From Chloroflexota bacterium (GTDB lineage Bacteria; Chloroflexota; Anaerolineae; Aggregatilineales; Aggregatilineaceae): a stretch of 64,000 bases of DNA. Location: NCBI GenBank assembly GCA_012729765.1, contig JAAYCM010000063.1, positions 118,389-182,388 on the forward strand. The letters run 5' to 3'. The notes under the pieces are model-generated. The model searched no databases. It saw nothing but the letters and a program-made list of their open reading frames with translations, and was not told the DNA's origin. The number at the start of each line of letters is the position of its first letter. Position 1 is the first letter of the stretch. Positions 34,881 to 42,432 of the stretch are shown here, piece after piece. Made by a program: the position numbers and the translations under genes.

Positions 34881-34903
34881 AAGCCCCACTTCGCGTGGGG
34901 CTT
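34881..34903 (-). terminator. hairpin between isomerase and aldolase genes
   Basis: A perfect 8-bp stem (AGCCCCAC/GTGGGGCT) with a 5-base loop lies 33 bases after the isomerase stop. The following T-run is weak on both strands, so partial termination or RNA stabilisation is more likely than full termination. Confidence 0.45.
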
Positions 34904-34935
34904 TGCCAATCACCGTATTCAGAACGCCGGGGCTG

Positions 34936-35973
34936 CTAGGCGCGGCCCATCAGGTGGCTGAGGATCAGGCGATCCAGCTCCTCGTAGTCGCGCGCCTCGA
35001 TCAACTGGCGCATCGCGCTGCGATCCAGGCTGCGCACCCGCTCGACCAGCCATAGGAACAACTCCAGGCTGTTGCTCAGGTGCTTCTCGGCGGCTTCGGC
35101 CTTCTGCGTGCGGACCGCTTTCACGTCCAGCCCCACCATGCCGCGCTCCCAGAAGCGGTGATCGTCCAGCACGAGCACCTGATCGAACGCGCGCCGCAGG
35201 TTCACTGCGCCGAACGAGCGGTCCTGGTCGAACTTCAGCCCGTTCTGATCGTTGAGATGGACGCTCCACAGCTTGTCATAGGCCAGCCCAAAGGCCATCT
35301 CGTCGGCGGGGTCCAGCCCGGCCAGGATCGCGTGGGCCGACTCGACCAGCACGCCCATCCGCTCCGGGGAGCGCGTCTTCAGGCCGAGCGCGACGGCGTG
35401 GCCGATGGTCGGGATGTACGAGATATCCATTGGCTCGTTGGGCTTTGGCTCGATTGCGATGCGGATGCCGGGCGCATAGGCGAGCATGTCGTCGATCGCC
35501 TCGACCAGCAGATCGACCGCCCGCGCCGCGTCTTTGGCCTCACGCATATACGTACCCTCGCGCGCCAGCCACAGCACGACAAATCCGGTTTCGAGCGACT
35601 GGGCGATGTCGAGCATCTTACGTGAGCGCTCGCGGGCATAGGTGCGCGCCGCCGGATCGTTGGCGGTATACGCGCCGTCGATGGTCATGGGGTGTTCCCA
35701 CAGGCGCGGCGCGACGAATTCTGCCACCAGTCCGGCAGCGTCCAGCCGCTGCTTGAGCGCGCGCGCTTCCTGCACGATCTGGTCGGGGCGCTTGTCGTCC
35801 AGATTGGGCACGGCGTCATCGTCGTGGAACTGCACCGCGTCGAAGCCGAGCCGCTGGTAGGCTTCCAGCTTTTTATCGAACGCGACCGTCGGGCGGACCG
35901 GCGGGCCGAAGGGATCGGCCCCCTCGTGAATGTTCCAGGGACCGAAGGAAAACTTATAACCGTATTTTTCCAT
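34936..35973 (-). CDS. xylose isomerase (XylA)-family sugar isomerase
   Basis: A TIM-barrel aldose-ketose isomerase related to class I XylA. Counting from the ATG at 35973, the XylA motifs are GADPFG near 18, catalytic H50 in FHDDD, E175/K177 in EPKPNEP, E211 and H214 in VESAH, D249/D251 in KFDQD and D283 in GLDVKAVRT. The metal ligand usually given by Asp in HIDLNGQN is H239 here (SVHLNDQN). At 345 residues it is shorter than the usual ~390. An upstream TTG at 36006 is possible. It is part of the ABC sugar operon (stop of permease 49 bases upstream). The actual substrate is unknown. Confidence 0.9.
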   Translation of the reverse strand: MEKYGYKFSFGPWNIHEGADPFGPPVRPTVAFDKKLEAYQRLGFDAVQFHDDDAVPNLDDKRPDQIVQEARALKQRLDAAGLVAEFVAPRLWEHPMTIDGAYTANDPAARTYARERSRKMLDIAQSLETGFVVLWLAREGTYMREAKDAARAVDLLVEAIDDMLAYAPGIRIAIEPKPNEPMDISYIPTIGHAVALGLKTRSPERMGVLVESAHAILAGLDPADEMAFGLAYDKLWSVHLNDQNGLKFDQDRSFGAVNLRRAFDQVLVLDDHRFWERGMVGLDVKAVRTQKAEAAEKHLSNSLELFLWLVERVRSLDRSAMRQLIEARDYEELDRLILSHLMGRA

Positions 35974-36021
35974 TTTTTGTTTTACCCGTTTTGCTGCCCC
36001 GGGCAAAGCTGCTGCCCAGAT

Positions 36022-37152
36022 CTATCGGGCGGCCTGCTGTGAGCGGCCACCGCCAAACAGGTTACGGAAGAACTCGCCCACGCGCGGGTTCTGGCGCGCC
36101 TGGTCGAACATGACCGCCAGGATGATCACCATGCCGATTGCCGCCGGCTGCCAGTAGGGGTCGTAGCCGAGCAGGTTCAGGCCGTTGCGCAGCACCTGCA
36201 TAATCGCCGCGCCGATCAGCGTGCCGAGCATGGTGCCCTTGCCACCCTTGACGCTCGCCCCGCCGATGAACACTGCCGCGATCACGTCAAGCTCGTAGCC
36301 CTGGGCGGCGGTCGGTGCGGCGACGCCCAGCCGGGCGGTCATCAGCGTGCCGCCGATGCCAGCCATCAGGCCGGAGAGGGTGTAGGTCAGCAGCTTGACG
36401 CGGCGCGTGTTGATCCCGGAGAGGCGCGCGGCCTGCTCGTTGCCGCCGATAGCGTAGACGCGATAGCCCCAGATGGTGCGCGCCAGAAAGATCGACATCA
36501 CCACCACCAGGATGAGCATGATCAGCGTTGGATAGGGCAGTTCATAGCCGGCCAGGACGATCTCCCCCTGGCCGATGTTGCGGAAGGAGTCGTTCAACTG
36601 GCGCACCGGCCAGCCGGATGTCCAGCCATAGCAGATGCCGCGCCCGATGCTTAGCATACCGAGCGTGGCGATGAACGGCGGCAGGTTGGCAAACGCGATC
36701 AGCGCCCCGTTGACGAAGCCGACCAGCGCACCCATGGCGCACCCGGCCAGGACGGCGAGCGGCACGTATTGCGACGCCACGACCAGGTTGGTGCTGCCCG
36801 CGATCTCCTCGGCCCAGGGCGATTTTTCGCCGCTGATCAGCACGGCGGCGGCCAGCCCGGAGAGCGCCATCACCGAGCCGGTCGAGAGGTCGATCCCGCC
36901 TGTGATGATGACCAGCGACTGCCCAAAGGCTGCGATTGCGATCCACGAGAACGAGAGCATGATATTTTGCAGGTTCTGCGACGACGTAAAGGTGTCGGTT
37001 GCGGTCGCCAGGTAGGTGGCCATCACCAGCAGGATGATGAACACGCCGACCTCTTGCCCGGAGATCAGACTACGCCACCACGAACGGCTCTGGGCTGGGG
37101 CGATCTCGCGGCGGGACAGTTCCGCATCGGCTGGTTGAACTTGTTGGGTCAT
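36022..37152 (-). CDS. sugar ABC transporter permease (RbsC/XylH-type)
   Basis: Membrane subunit of a ribose/xylose-type ABC importer. The 376-residue protein has about ten hydrophobic segments and the BPD_transp_2 signature (GGIDLSTGSVMALSGL, then GRGICYGWTSGWPVR, FIGGASVKGGKGTMLGTLIGA). An N-terminal 25 residues are hydrophilic. It overlaps the ATPase gene by 4 bases (ATGA), so the two are translationally coupled. It feeds the isomerase, kinase and aldolase encoded just downstream. Confidence 0.94.
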   Translation of the reverse strand: MTQQVQPADAELSRREIAPAQSRSWWRSLISGQEVGVFIILLVMATYLATATDTFTSSQNLQNIMLSFSWIAIAAFGQSLVIITGGIDLSTGSVMALSGLAAAVLISGEKSPWAEEIAGSTNLVVASQYVPLAVLAGCAMGALVGFVNGALIAFANLPPFIATLGMLSIGRGICYGWTSGWPVRQLNDSFRNIGQGEIVLAGYELPYPTLIMLILVVVMSIFLARTIWGYRVYAIGGNEQAARLSGINTRRVKLLTYTLSGLMAGIGGTLMTARLGVAAPTAAQGYELDVIAAVFIGGASVKGGKGTMLGTLIGAAIMQVLRNGLNLLGYDPYWQPAAIGMVIILAVMFDQARQNPRVGEFFRNLFGGGRSQQAAR

Positions 37153-38678
37153 GTCGGTTGTCCTTCTAACTGGCCGGACGTTACGGCGTGGGCCATGATC
37201 AATTCCTGAGTCGCGTCTTTCTGGTCGAGCGTGGCGGAGATGCGGCCTTCGTGCATCACGATGATACGGTCGCTCATCGCCAGGATTTCGGGCATTTCGG
37301 ACGAGATCATGATAATGCCGATACCCTGTTTGGCTAATTCTGACATCAGCGCGTGAATCTCGGCTTTGGCCCCGACATCAATGCCGCGCGTCGGCTCGTC
37401 CATGATCAGCACGCGCGGATTGAGCATCAGCCACTTGGCGAGCACGACCTTTTGCTGGTTGCCGCCGGAGAGATTCTTGACGCTCTGCTGTAAACTGGGC
37501 GTGCGCACACGCAGCTTATCGACAAAATCGCTGGCGGCACGGCGGGCCGGCTGCCGTTTGAAGTAGCCGTTACCGCTGTAGCGCTTGAGCGAGGGCAGGA
37601 TCATATTGAACAGGACGGTCAGCTCCAGCACGAGGCCCTGGTTGGCGCGGTCTTCCGGCACGAGGCCGATGCCCAGCTCGACCGCCTTCTCCGGCGAGTC
37701 GATCACAACGGGCTGACCATCGAGCCAGATTTGCCCGGCGTCTTTGTGATCGGCCCCGAAGATCATCCGCATCGTCTCGGTGCGGCCCGCGCCGACCAGC
37801 CCGGCGAAGCCGAGAATCTCGCCCTTGCGCAGCTCGAACGAGACATCCTCAACCGATCCCCGCCGCGTCAGCCCTTCGACGCGCAGGACCGGCTCGCCGA
37901 TCTCGACCTTTTCCTTCTGGAACAGTTCGCCCACATCGCGGCCCACCATCAGGCGGATGATCTTGTCAATCGTGGCGTCGGCGGTGCTCAGTGTGCCGAC
38001 GCGCTCGCCATCGCGCAGGACCACGATCCGGTCGGCGATCTCGAACACTTCTTCCAACCGGTGCGTGATGAAAATGATTGACAGGCCGCGCGCGCGCAGG
38101 TTGCGCACGATCTCGAACAGGAAGCGTGTCTCGTCGTTGCCAAGGGCTGAAGTCGGCTCGTCCATAATAATGACCTGAGCATCGACCGCCAGCGCCTTTG
38201 CGATCTCGACCTGCTGGCGCTCTGCCACCGACAGGTCCTCGACTATCACGCCGGGCGGCACCCGCGCCCCCACCATGTCGAGCAGGGCCACGGCGTCGCG
38301 CTCCATCTTGCGGCGGTTGACCAGGTTGAAGGGCCTCAGCAGACCGCCATAACGCGGCTCACGCGAGACGAAGATATTGGCGGCGGCGCTCTGGTTCGGA
38401 GTCAGGGTGAATTCCTGATAAATAGTCGCGATCCCTAACCGCTGGGACTCCGCCGTATCGCGAGGATTGATCTCTTGTCCGCGCAAAAAAATATGGCCTG
38501 TATCTTTATGATAGGCCCCGGCCAGAATCTTCATCAGGGTGGATTTTCCCGCCCCATTTTCGCCCAGCAGGGCTACGACTTCACCGGGGTATACCTCAAA
38601 GTCTACGTTGCTAAGCGCCTGCACGCCTGGGAAACGCTTGGAAACCCCGACTACCCGCAGTACAGGTTCTTTTTCCAA
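37149..38678 (-). CDS. sugar ABC transporter ATP-binding protein (RbsA/XylG-type, two ATPase domains)
   Basis: Energises the sugar importer; one polypeptide with two ATPase domains as in RbsA/XylG. N-terminal domain: Walker A GENGAGKST near 38-46, signature LSVAERQQVEIAKAL, Walker B VIIMDEPTSAL. C-terminal domain: degenerate Walker A GLVGAGRTE, signature LSGGNQQKVVLAKWL, Walker B VLIMDEPTRGID. The start is TTG at 38678, supported by AGGAAGG about 8 bases upstream. It is 509 residues, typical length. It lies between the binding-protein gene and the permease. Confidence 0.95.
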   Translation of the reverse strand: MEKEPVLRVVGVSKRFPGVQALSNVDFEVYPGEVVALLGENGAGKSTLMKILAGAYHKDTGHIFLRGQEINPRDTAESQRLGIATIYQEFTLTPNQSAAANIFVSREPRYGGLLRPFNLVNRRKMERDAVALLDMVGARVPPGVIVEDLSVAERQQVEIAKALAVDAQVIIMDEPTSALGNDETRFLFEIVRNLRARGLSIIFITHRLEEVFEIADRIVVLRDGERVGTLSTADATIDKIIRLMVGRDVGELFQKEKVEIGEPVLRVEGLTRRGSVEDVSFELRKGEILGFAGLVGAGRTETMRMIFGADHKDAGQIWLDGQPVVIDSPEKAVELGIGLVPEDRANQGLVLELTVLFNMILPSLKRYSGNGYFKRQPARRAASDFVDKLRVRTPSLQQSVKNLSGGNQQKVVLAKWLMLNPRVLIMDEPTRGIDVGAKAEIHALMSELAKQGIGIIMISSEMPEILAMSDRIIVMHEGRISATLDQKDATQELIMAHAVTSGQLEGQPT

Positions 38679-38727
38679 AAGTAGTGCCTTCCTCGTTCCT
38701 GACGACTACGCCATTTATTATCTAGGG

Positions 38728-38760
38728 CAGTGGGTGGAGCCGGATCAGCCCCACCCACTG
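38728..38760 (-). terminator. distal hairpin between binding-protein and ATPase genes
   Basis: A perfect 10-bp stem (CAGTGGGTGG/CCACCCACTG) with a 13-base loop and no U-tract. With the hairpin at 38764-38790 it forms a tandem stem-loop pair, probably an mRNA 3'-end stabiliser or partial attenuator that raises binding-protein yield. Confidence 0.65.
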
Positions 38761-38763
38761 GCT

Positions 38764-38790
38764 ACAGCCGCTCAACGGGCGAGCGGCTGT
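38764..38790 (-). terminator. proximal hairpin between binding-protein and ATPase genes
   Basis: A perfect 10-bp stem (ACAGCCGCTC/GAGCGGCTGT) with a 7-base loop, 21 bases after the binding-protein stop. It has no U-tract. Confidence 0.65.
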
Positions 38791-38811
38791 ATAAGTTCGA
38801 ACATCGAAGCT

Positions 38812-40779
38812 TTATTCGCCTTCGGGGAAGGCCGGGGGCAGCGGCTGGGTGAAGTCGCTGTTGGCCCACGCTTCGGCCATCGCGTCCACGTTGTTGATGG
38901 TCACGATGTCCATACCACTGTCGGTCCAGTCCGGATAGGGATACAGGTTGAGCGCGTGGCTGAAGAGCATATGAACCGTGTCATAGCCCCAGCCCCAGTA
39001 CTTCTGGCCGACCAGACCATGCAGCAGGCCAGCCTGGACCCACTCCAGCTCGACGGGCAGCGTGTCGAAGGCAACAGCCTTCATGTCGCCATTGAGCACG
39101 GCTTCTTCGAAGAGCGGCATCGCGCCCTGACCGGCGAAGACCGGCCACAGACCCACGAAGAACCAGCCATCGAGGTCCGGATTCGCCAGCATCGTCTCTT
39201 CGACCACCTGCACGCCGAGGTTGATGTCGTCGTTGCAGGCAACGGTCGCCACGATCTCGATGCCGGGATACTGCGCGACATAGTCTTCAAAGCCGCGGAT
39301 ACGCTCTTCCAGGTTGAACGCGCCAGGGACGCCGGTCAGCAGGGCGACCTTACCTTCTTCGCCCATCGCCTTGACCAGCAGCTCGCCCGCCGCCCAACCG
39401 CCGGTGTAGTTGTCCACACCGAGGTAAGTGAAAGCGTTCGATTCAGGCGAGTCGGAGTCCCAGGTCATGACCGGGATGCCCGCCGAGACTGCCGCGTTGA
39501 TCGGGTCCACGCAGCCGTCAGGGTCGTTACAGCTCACGCCGATCGCGTCCACGCCCTGCGAGATCGCGTCTTCGATCACGCGGGCCTGCTCCGCCATGTC
39601 GGAGTTCACCGACCCCATGTACAGGCACTCGACCGTCATGCCGTAGGTTTCGGTCATATCAGCGGCGGCGGCCATACAGCCATCGCGCCCCAACTCGAAC
39701 ACGGGGTTGTTCAACGACTTCGGAATCCACGCAATCGTGAAGGTGCCATCTTCCGGCGGATAGGCCGGGGACAGCGGCTGGGTGAAGTCGCTGTTGGCCC
39801 ACGCTGCGGCCATCGCGTCCACGTTGTTGATGGTCACGATGTCCATGCCGCTGTCGGTCCACTCGGGGAAGGTCGTGCCGTTCACAACATGGTCATACAG
39901 CATATAGACCGTGTCATAGCCCCAGCCCCAGTACTTCTGGCCGACCAGACCATGCAGCAGGCCAGCCTGGACCCACTCCAGCTCGACGGGCAGCGTGTCG
40001 AAGGCAACAGCCTTCATGTTGTTGTTGAGCGCGGCCTCTTCGAAGAGCGGCATCGCGCCCTGACCGGCGAAGACCGGCCACAGACCCACGAAGAACCAGC
40101 CATCAAGGTCCGGATTCGCCAGCATCGTCTCTTCGACCACCTGCACGCCGAGGTTGATGTCGTCGTTGCAGGCAACCGTCGTCACGATCTCGATGTCGGT
40201 TCCCGCGATCCCATCCTTGAAGCCGCGAATGCGCTCTTCGAGGTTGAACGCGCCGGGGACGCCGGTCAGCAGGGCGACCTTGCCGGACGTGCCCATCTCG
40301 CGGATGAGCAGGTTGGCTGCCGCCAGGCCACCGGTGTAGTTATCGACGCCGAGATAGGTGATGGCGTCCGAGTCGGGCGAGTCGGAGTCCCAGGTCATGA
40401 CCGGGATGCCCGCCGAGACTGCAGCGTTGATCGGGTCCACGCAGCCGTCAGGGTCGTTACAGCTCACGCCGATGGCGTCCACGCCCTGCGAGATCGCGTC
40501 TTCGATCACGCGGGCCTGCTCCGCCATGTCGGAGTTCACCGACCCCATGTACAGGCACTCGACCGTCTGGCCGGTGGATGCGGACAGTTCCGCCGCCGCC
40601 GCCATACAGCCGTCGCGCCCCAGCTCGAACACGGGGTTGTTCAACGACTTCGGAATCCACGCAATGGTGAACGTATCATCCTGCGCCTGGGCCTTCGACC
40701 CCGACGAGGCGGCGGCTAGCGGTGACACGACGACCGCTACCAGCACCAAAACACTAACTAAACGAAAGAATTTCTTCAT
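38812..40779 (-). CDS. sugar ABC transporter binding protein with tandem-duplicated Peripla_BP_4 domain
   Basis: Extracytoplasmic receptor for the ABC sugar importer. The 655-residue chain has a signal peptide (about 1-32, MKKFFRLVSVLVLVAVVVSP, cut near AQA) and two full ribose-binding-type domains in one polypeptide: residues ~36-345 and ~346-655. Both open TFTIAWIPKSLNNPVFELG and share long identical blocks (GCMAAAA, YMGSVNSDMAEQARVIEDAI, GVSCNDPDGCVDPINAAVSAG). Normal length is about 310-350. The DNA repeat period is 930-933 bp. The ATG at 40779 has AAGGAGG 7 bases upstream. A strong promoter and inverted repeat lie upstream. Confidence 0.95.
   Translation of the reverse strand: MKKFFRLVSVLVLVAVVVSPLAAASSGSKAQAQDDTFTIAWIPKSLNNPVFELGRDGCMAAAAELSASTGQTVECLYMGSVNSDMAEQARVIEDAISQGVDAIGVSCNDPDGCVDPINAAVSAGIPVMTWDSDSPDSDAITYLGVDNYTGGLAAANLLIREMGTSGKVALLTGVPGAFNLEERIRGFKDGIAGTDIEIVTTVACNDDINLGVQVVEETMLANPDLDGWFFVGLWPVFAGQGAMPLFEEAALNNNMKAVAFDTLPVELEWVQAGLLHGLVGQKYWGWGYDTVYMLYDHVVNGTTFPEWTDSGMDIVTINNVDAMAAAWANSDFTQPLSPAYPPEDGTFTIAWIPKSLNNPVFELGRDGCMAAAADMTETYGMTVECLYMGSVNSDMAEQARVIEDAISQGVDAIGVSCNDPDGCVDPINAAVSAGIPVMTWDSDSPESNAFTYLGVDNYTGGWAAGELLVKAMGEEGKVALLTGVPGAFNLEERIRGFEDYVAQYPGIEIVATVACNDDINLGVQVVEETMLANPDLDGWFFVGLWPVFAGQGAMPLFEEAVLNGDMKAVAFDTLPVELEWVQAGLLHGLVGQKYWGWGYDTVHMLFSHALNLYPYPDWTDSGMDIVTINNVDAMAEAWANSDFTQPLPPAFPEGE
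38821..40683. repeat. intragenic tandem duplication, ~930-933 bp period
   Basis: The second unit (about 38821-39750) and first unit (about 39750-40683) of the binding-protein gene match at DNA level with an offset of 930 bp at one end and 933 bp at the other, the difference being one extra codon in the second unit near GIEIVAT. Long blocks are base-identical; differences cluster in a few loops, for example SASTGQTVE against TETYGMTVE. This points to a recent in-frame duplication. Confidence 0.9.
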
Positions 40780-40935
40780 GTCCTGTCCTCCTTGAAGAAC
40801 ATTGGGAGCTGGACAGTCTCCCTGGATCAAAGAGCGGAAAATGTCTGGAGCTGCATCCTGCCAGCCCTCACAGCTCCCGGCTTAAATCTATTAGCCGTCT
40901 CGTTTGGTGATGGCGGGATGAAGCTGGCATACGAT

Positions 40936-40952
40936 TTGGTTTATTAAACCAA
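40936..40952. promoter_or_regulatory. candidate ROK-repressor operator
   Basis: A perfect inverted repeat, TTGGTTTA-T-TAAACCAA (8-bp arms, one central base), overlaps the -10 box of the sugar operon promoter. The divergent ROK-family regulator gene begins 220 bases away, making it the likely binder; inducer would be a sugar or sugar phosphate. Confidence 0.7.
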
Positions 40953-40972
40953 CAAATTTGAGTTTTTGTCAA
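40943..40972 (-). promoter_or_regulatory. promoter of the sugar ABC/catabolic operon
   Basis: On the minus strand a consensus TTGACA (40967-40972) and TTTAAT (40943-40948) are 18 bases apart. The -10 lies inside the 17-bp inverted repeat. The binding-protein start codon is about 165 bases downstream. Between 40973 and 41111 nothing else is recognised. Confidence 0.75.
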
Positions 40973-41111
40973 GTTGCCAGCACCGGACCTACTGGCGCTG
41001 CGAAGATCGCCGCCGCGAGCGGGCAGCCCTCGGAAGTAGCGCGAAATTGACCGGAATCTGTCTCGAAAGTAGGGGCAGGATGGCTCCGAGACGAATACAT
41101 GATTAAGCCAT

Positions 41112-41140
41112 TTGACAGTGTTTCGCGGAGCGACTATATT
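41112..41140 (+). promoter_or_regulatory. promoter of the ROK regulator gene
   Basis: A consensus TTGACA (41112-41117) and TATATT (41135-41140) with an ideal 17-base spacer, 34 bases before the start codon. AGAGAGG lies just before the ATG. Confidence 0.75.
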
Positions 41141-41173
41141 TTGTTGTCACGCTAGACAAATTAGAGAGGCGAC

Positions 41174-42394
41174 ATGGCTACGGGGCGTGCCGATCAAAAC
41201 CTGATCAGGCGGCTGAACAGTGCTTTGATTCTGGATCAACTGCTGGTGTCTTCGCCCCAGTCGCGCGCGAACCTGGCTCAGCAGACCGGCCTCAACCGCA
41301 GCACGATCTCTTCGCTGGTCAACAATCTGCTCTGCCAGGGCCTGATCCGCGAAGTCGGCCCCGAAGCGGCGGAGTCACGCGGGCGACCGGGTATTTTGCT
41401 GGAATTGAATCCGCGCGGCGGCTGCATCGTCGGGATCGAGATCAGCGTCAATTACATCTCCGCGATTCTCACCGATTTCACCGCGCATACCCTTTGGCGG
41501 CGGCAGGTCGAGTTTGCGGAAGGGATGCCGCAGGCGGACGTGCTGGCGCTGGCCGAAGACCTGATCCATGCCGCGCTGCGTGCCGGATCAGCTCACCAGC
41601 TCCGCCCGCTCGGTATCGGTATCGGTGCGCCAGGGCTGGTCGATGGCGAAAATCGGGTGCTGGTCTATGCGCCCAATCTGCGCTGGCATCATGTCTCGTT
41701 TCAGGATTTGTGGGGGCAGAAATTCGGCGTGCCGCTCTACATCGAGAACGACGGCAACGCCTCGGCCCTGGGCGAATACTACTTCGGCGTGGCGAAGGGC
41801 TGCCGCAATTTCATCTACCTGGGGACGGGGATCGGGCTGGCGGGCGGGCTGATGCTTAATGGGCAGCTCTACCAGGGCGCGAACGGTTATGCCGGTGAGG
41901 TCGGGCATATCGCCGTCACGACCACCGGTGAGCTGTGCAACTGCGGGCGGCGCGGCTGTTGGGAAATGTTCGTCGGGTCGCGCGCCGTGATCCGGGGCAT
42001 CGTGCAGGCACTTGACGCTGGAGCCAGCTCCGGCATCACGGCCCTGGTCGGCGGCGACCTGGGCCGGATCACGATGAGCGTGGTGGCTGAGGCCGCCAAC
42101 CAGGACGATCCGTTGTCGCTGGCGGCGCTGGCCGATGTCGCGCATTACCTGGGGATCGGGATCGCCAACCTGATCAACCTGTTCAACCCGGAATTGATCG
42201 TGCTGGGCGGGATGCTGATCCCGGTGGCTGAATACCTGATGCCGACCATCAGCCGCCGGATCGCGGCTGAGGCGCTCTCCGATCCGGCGCGGTCGGTCGC
42301 GCTGGCACTGTCATCGCAGGGCAGCGATGTCTGTGTCAAAGGGGCCGTCGCGCTGGTGATCGACCGGATTGTCCGCGAGCCGGGCTTCTGCTAG
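41174..42394 (+). CDS. ROK-family transcriptional regulator (NagC/XylR type)
   Basis: A repressor of the ROK family, with an N-terminal winged helix-turn-helix (about residues 18-62, SRANLAQQTGLNRSTISSLVNNLLCQGLI) and a ROK sugar-kinase-like domain (about 85-400). The kinase-like fold includes VGIEISVNYISAILTD, ENDGNASALGEYYFG and the zinc motif H-x9-C-x-C-x4-C (GHIAVTTTGELCNCGRRGCWE). It has the DNA-binding domain, so it is a regulator and not a glucokinase. It is divergent from the sugar operon and close to the 17-bp inverted repeat over that operon's -10 box. Repression relieved by the transported or isomerised sugar is the natural reading. Confidence 0.94.
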   Translation: MATGRADQNLIRRLNSALILDQLLVSSPQSRANLAQQTGLNRSTISSLVNNLLCQGLIREVGPEAAESRGRPGILLELNPRGGCIVGIEISVNYISAILTDFTAHTLWRRQVEFAEGMPQADVLALAEDLIHAALRAGSAHQLRPLGIGIGAPGLVDGENRVLVYAPNLRWHHVSFQDLWGQKFGVPLYIENDGNASALGEYYFGVAKGCRNFIYLGTGIGLAGGLMLNGQLYQGANGYAGEVGHIAVTTTGELCNCGRRGCWEMFVGSRAVIRGIVQALDAGASSGITALVGGDLGRITMSVVAEAANQDDPLSLAALADVAHYLGIGIANLINLFNPELIVLGGMLIPVAEYLMPTISRRIAAEALSDPARSVALALSSQGSDVCVKGAVALVIDRIVREPGFC

Positions 42395-42432
42395 AGGGGC
42401 GAGGCTGCATCACCCGGCTGTTCCGACGCGCC

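Noticed and set aside
38821..40683. CRISPR-like or transposon-like array as explanation of the 930-bp repeat
   Set aside because: Only two units, in frame and coding for the same domain; no spacers, direct-repeat arrays or transposase.
38539..40719. Long open frame opposite the binding-protein gene, itself internally repeated
   Set aside because: The repeat is only the reflection of the tandem duplication on the coding strand; there is no start context or domain.
41174..42394. Glucokinase instead of regulator
   Set aside because: The N-terminal winged helix-turn-helix marks it as a ROK regulator, and it is divergent from the sugar operon with a palindrome between.
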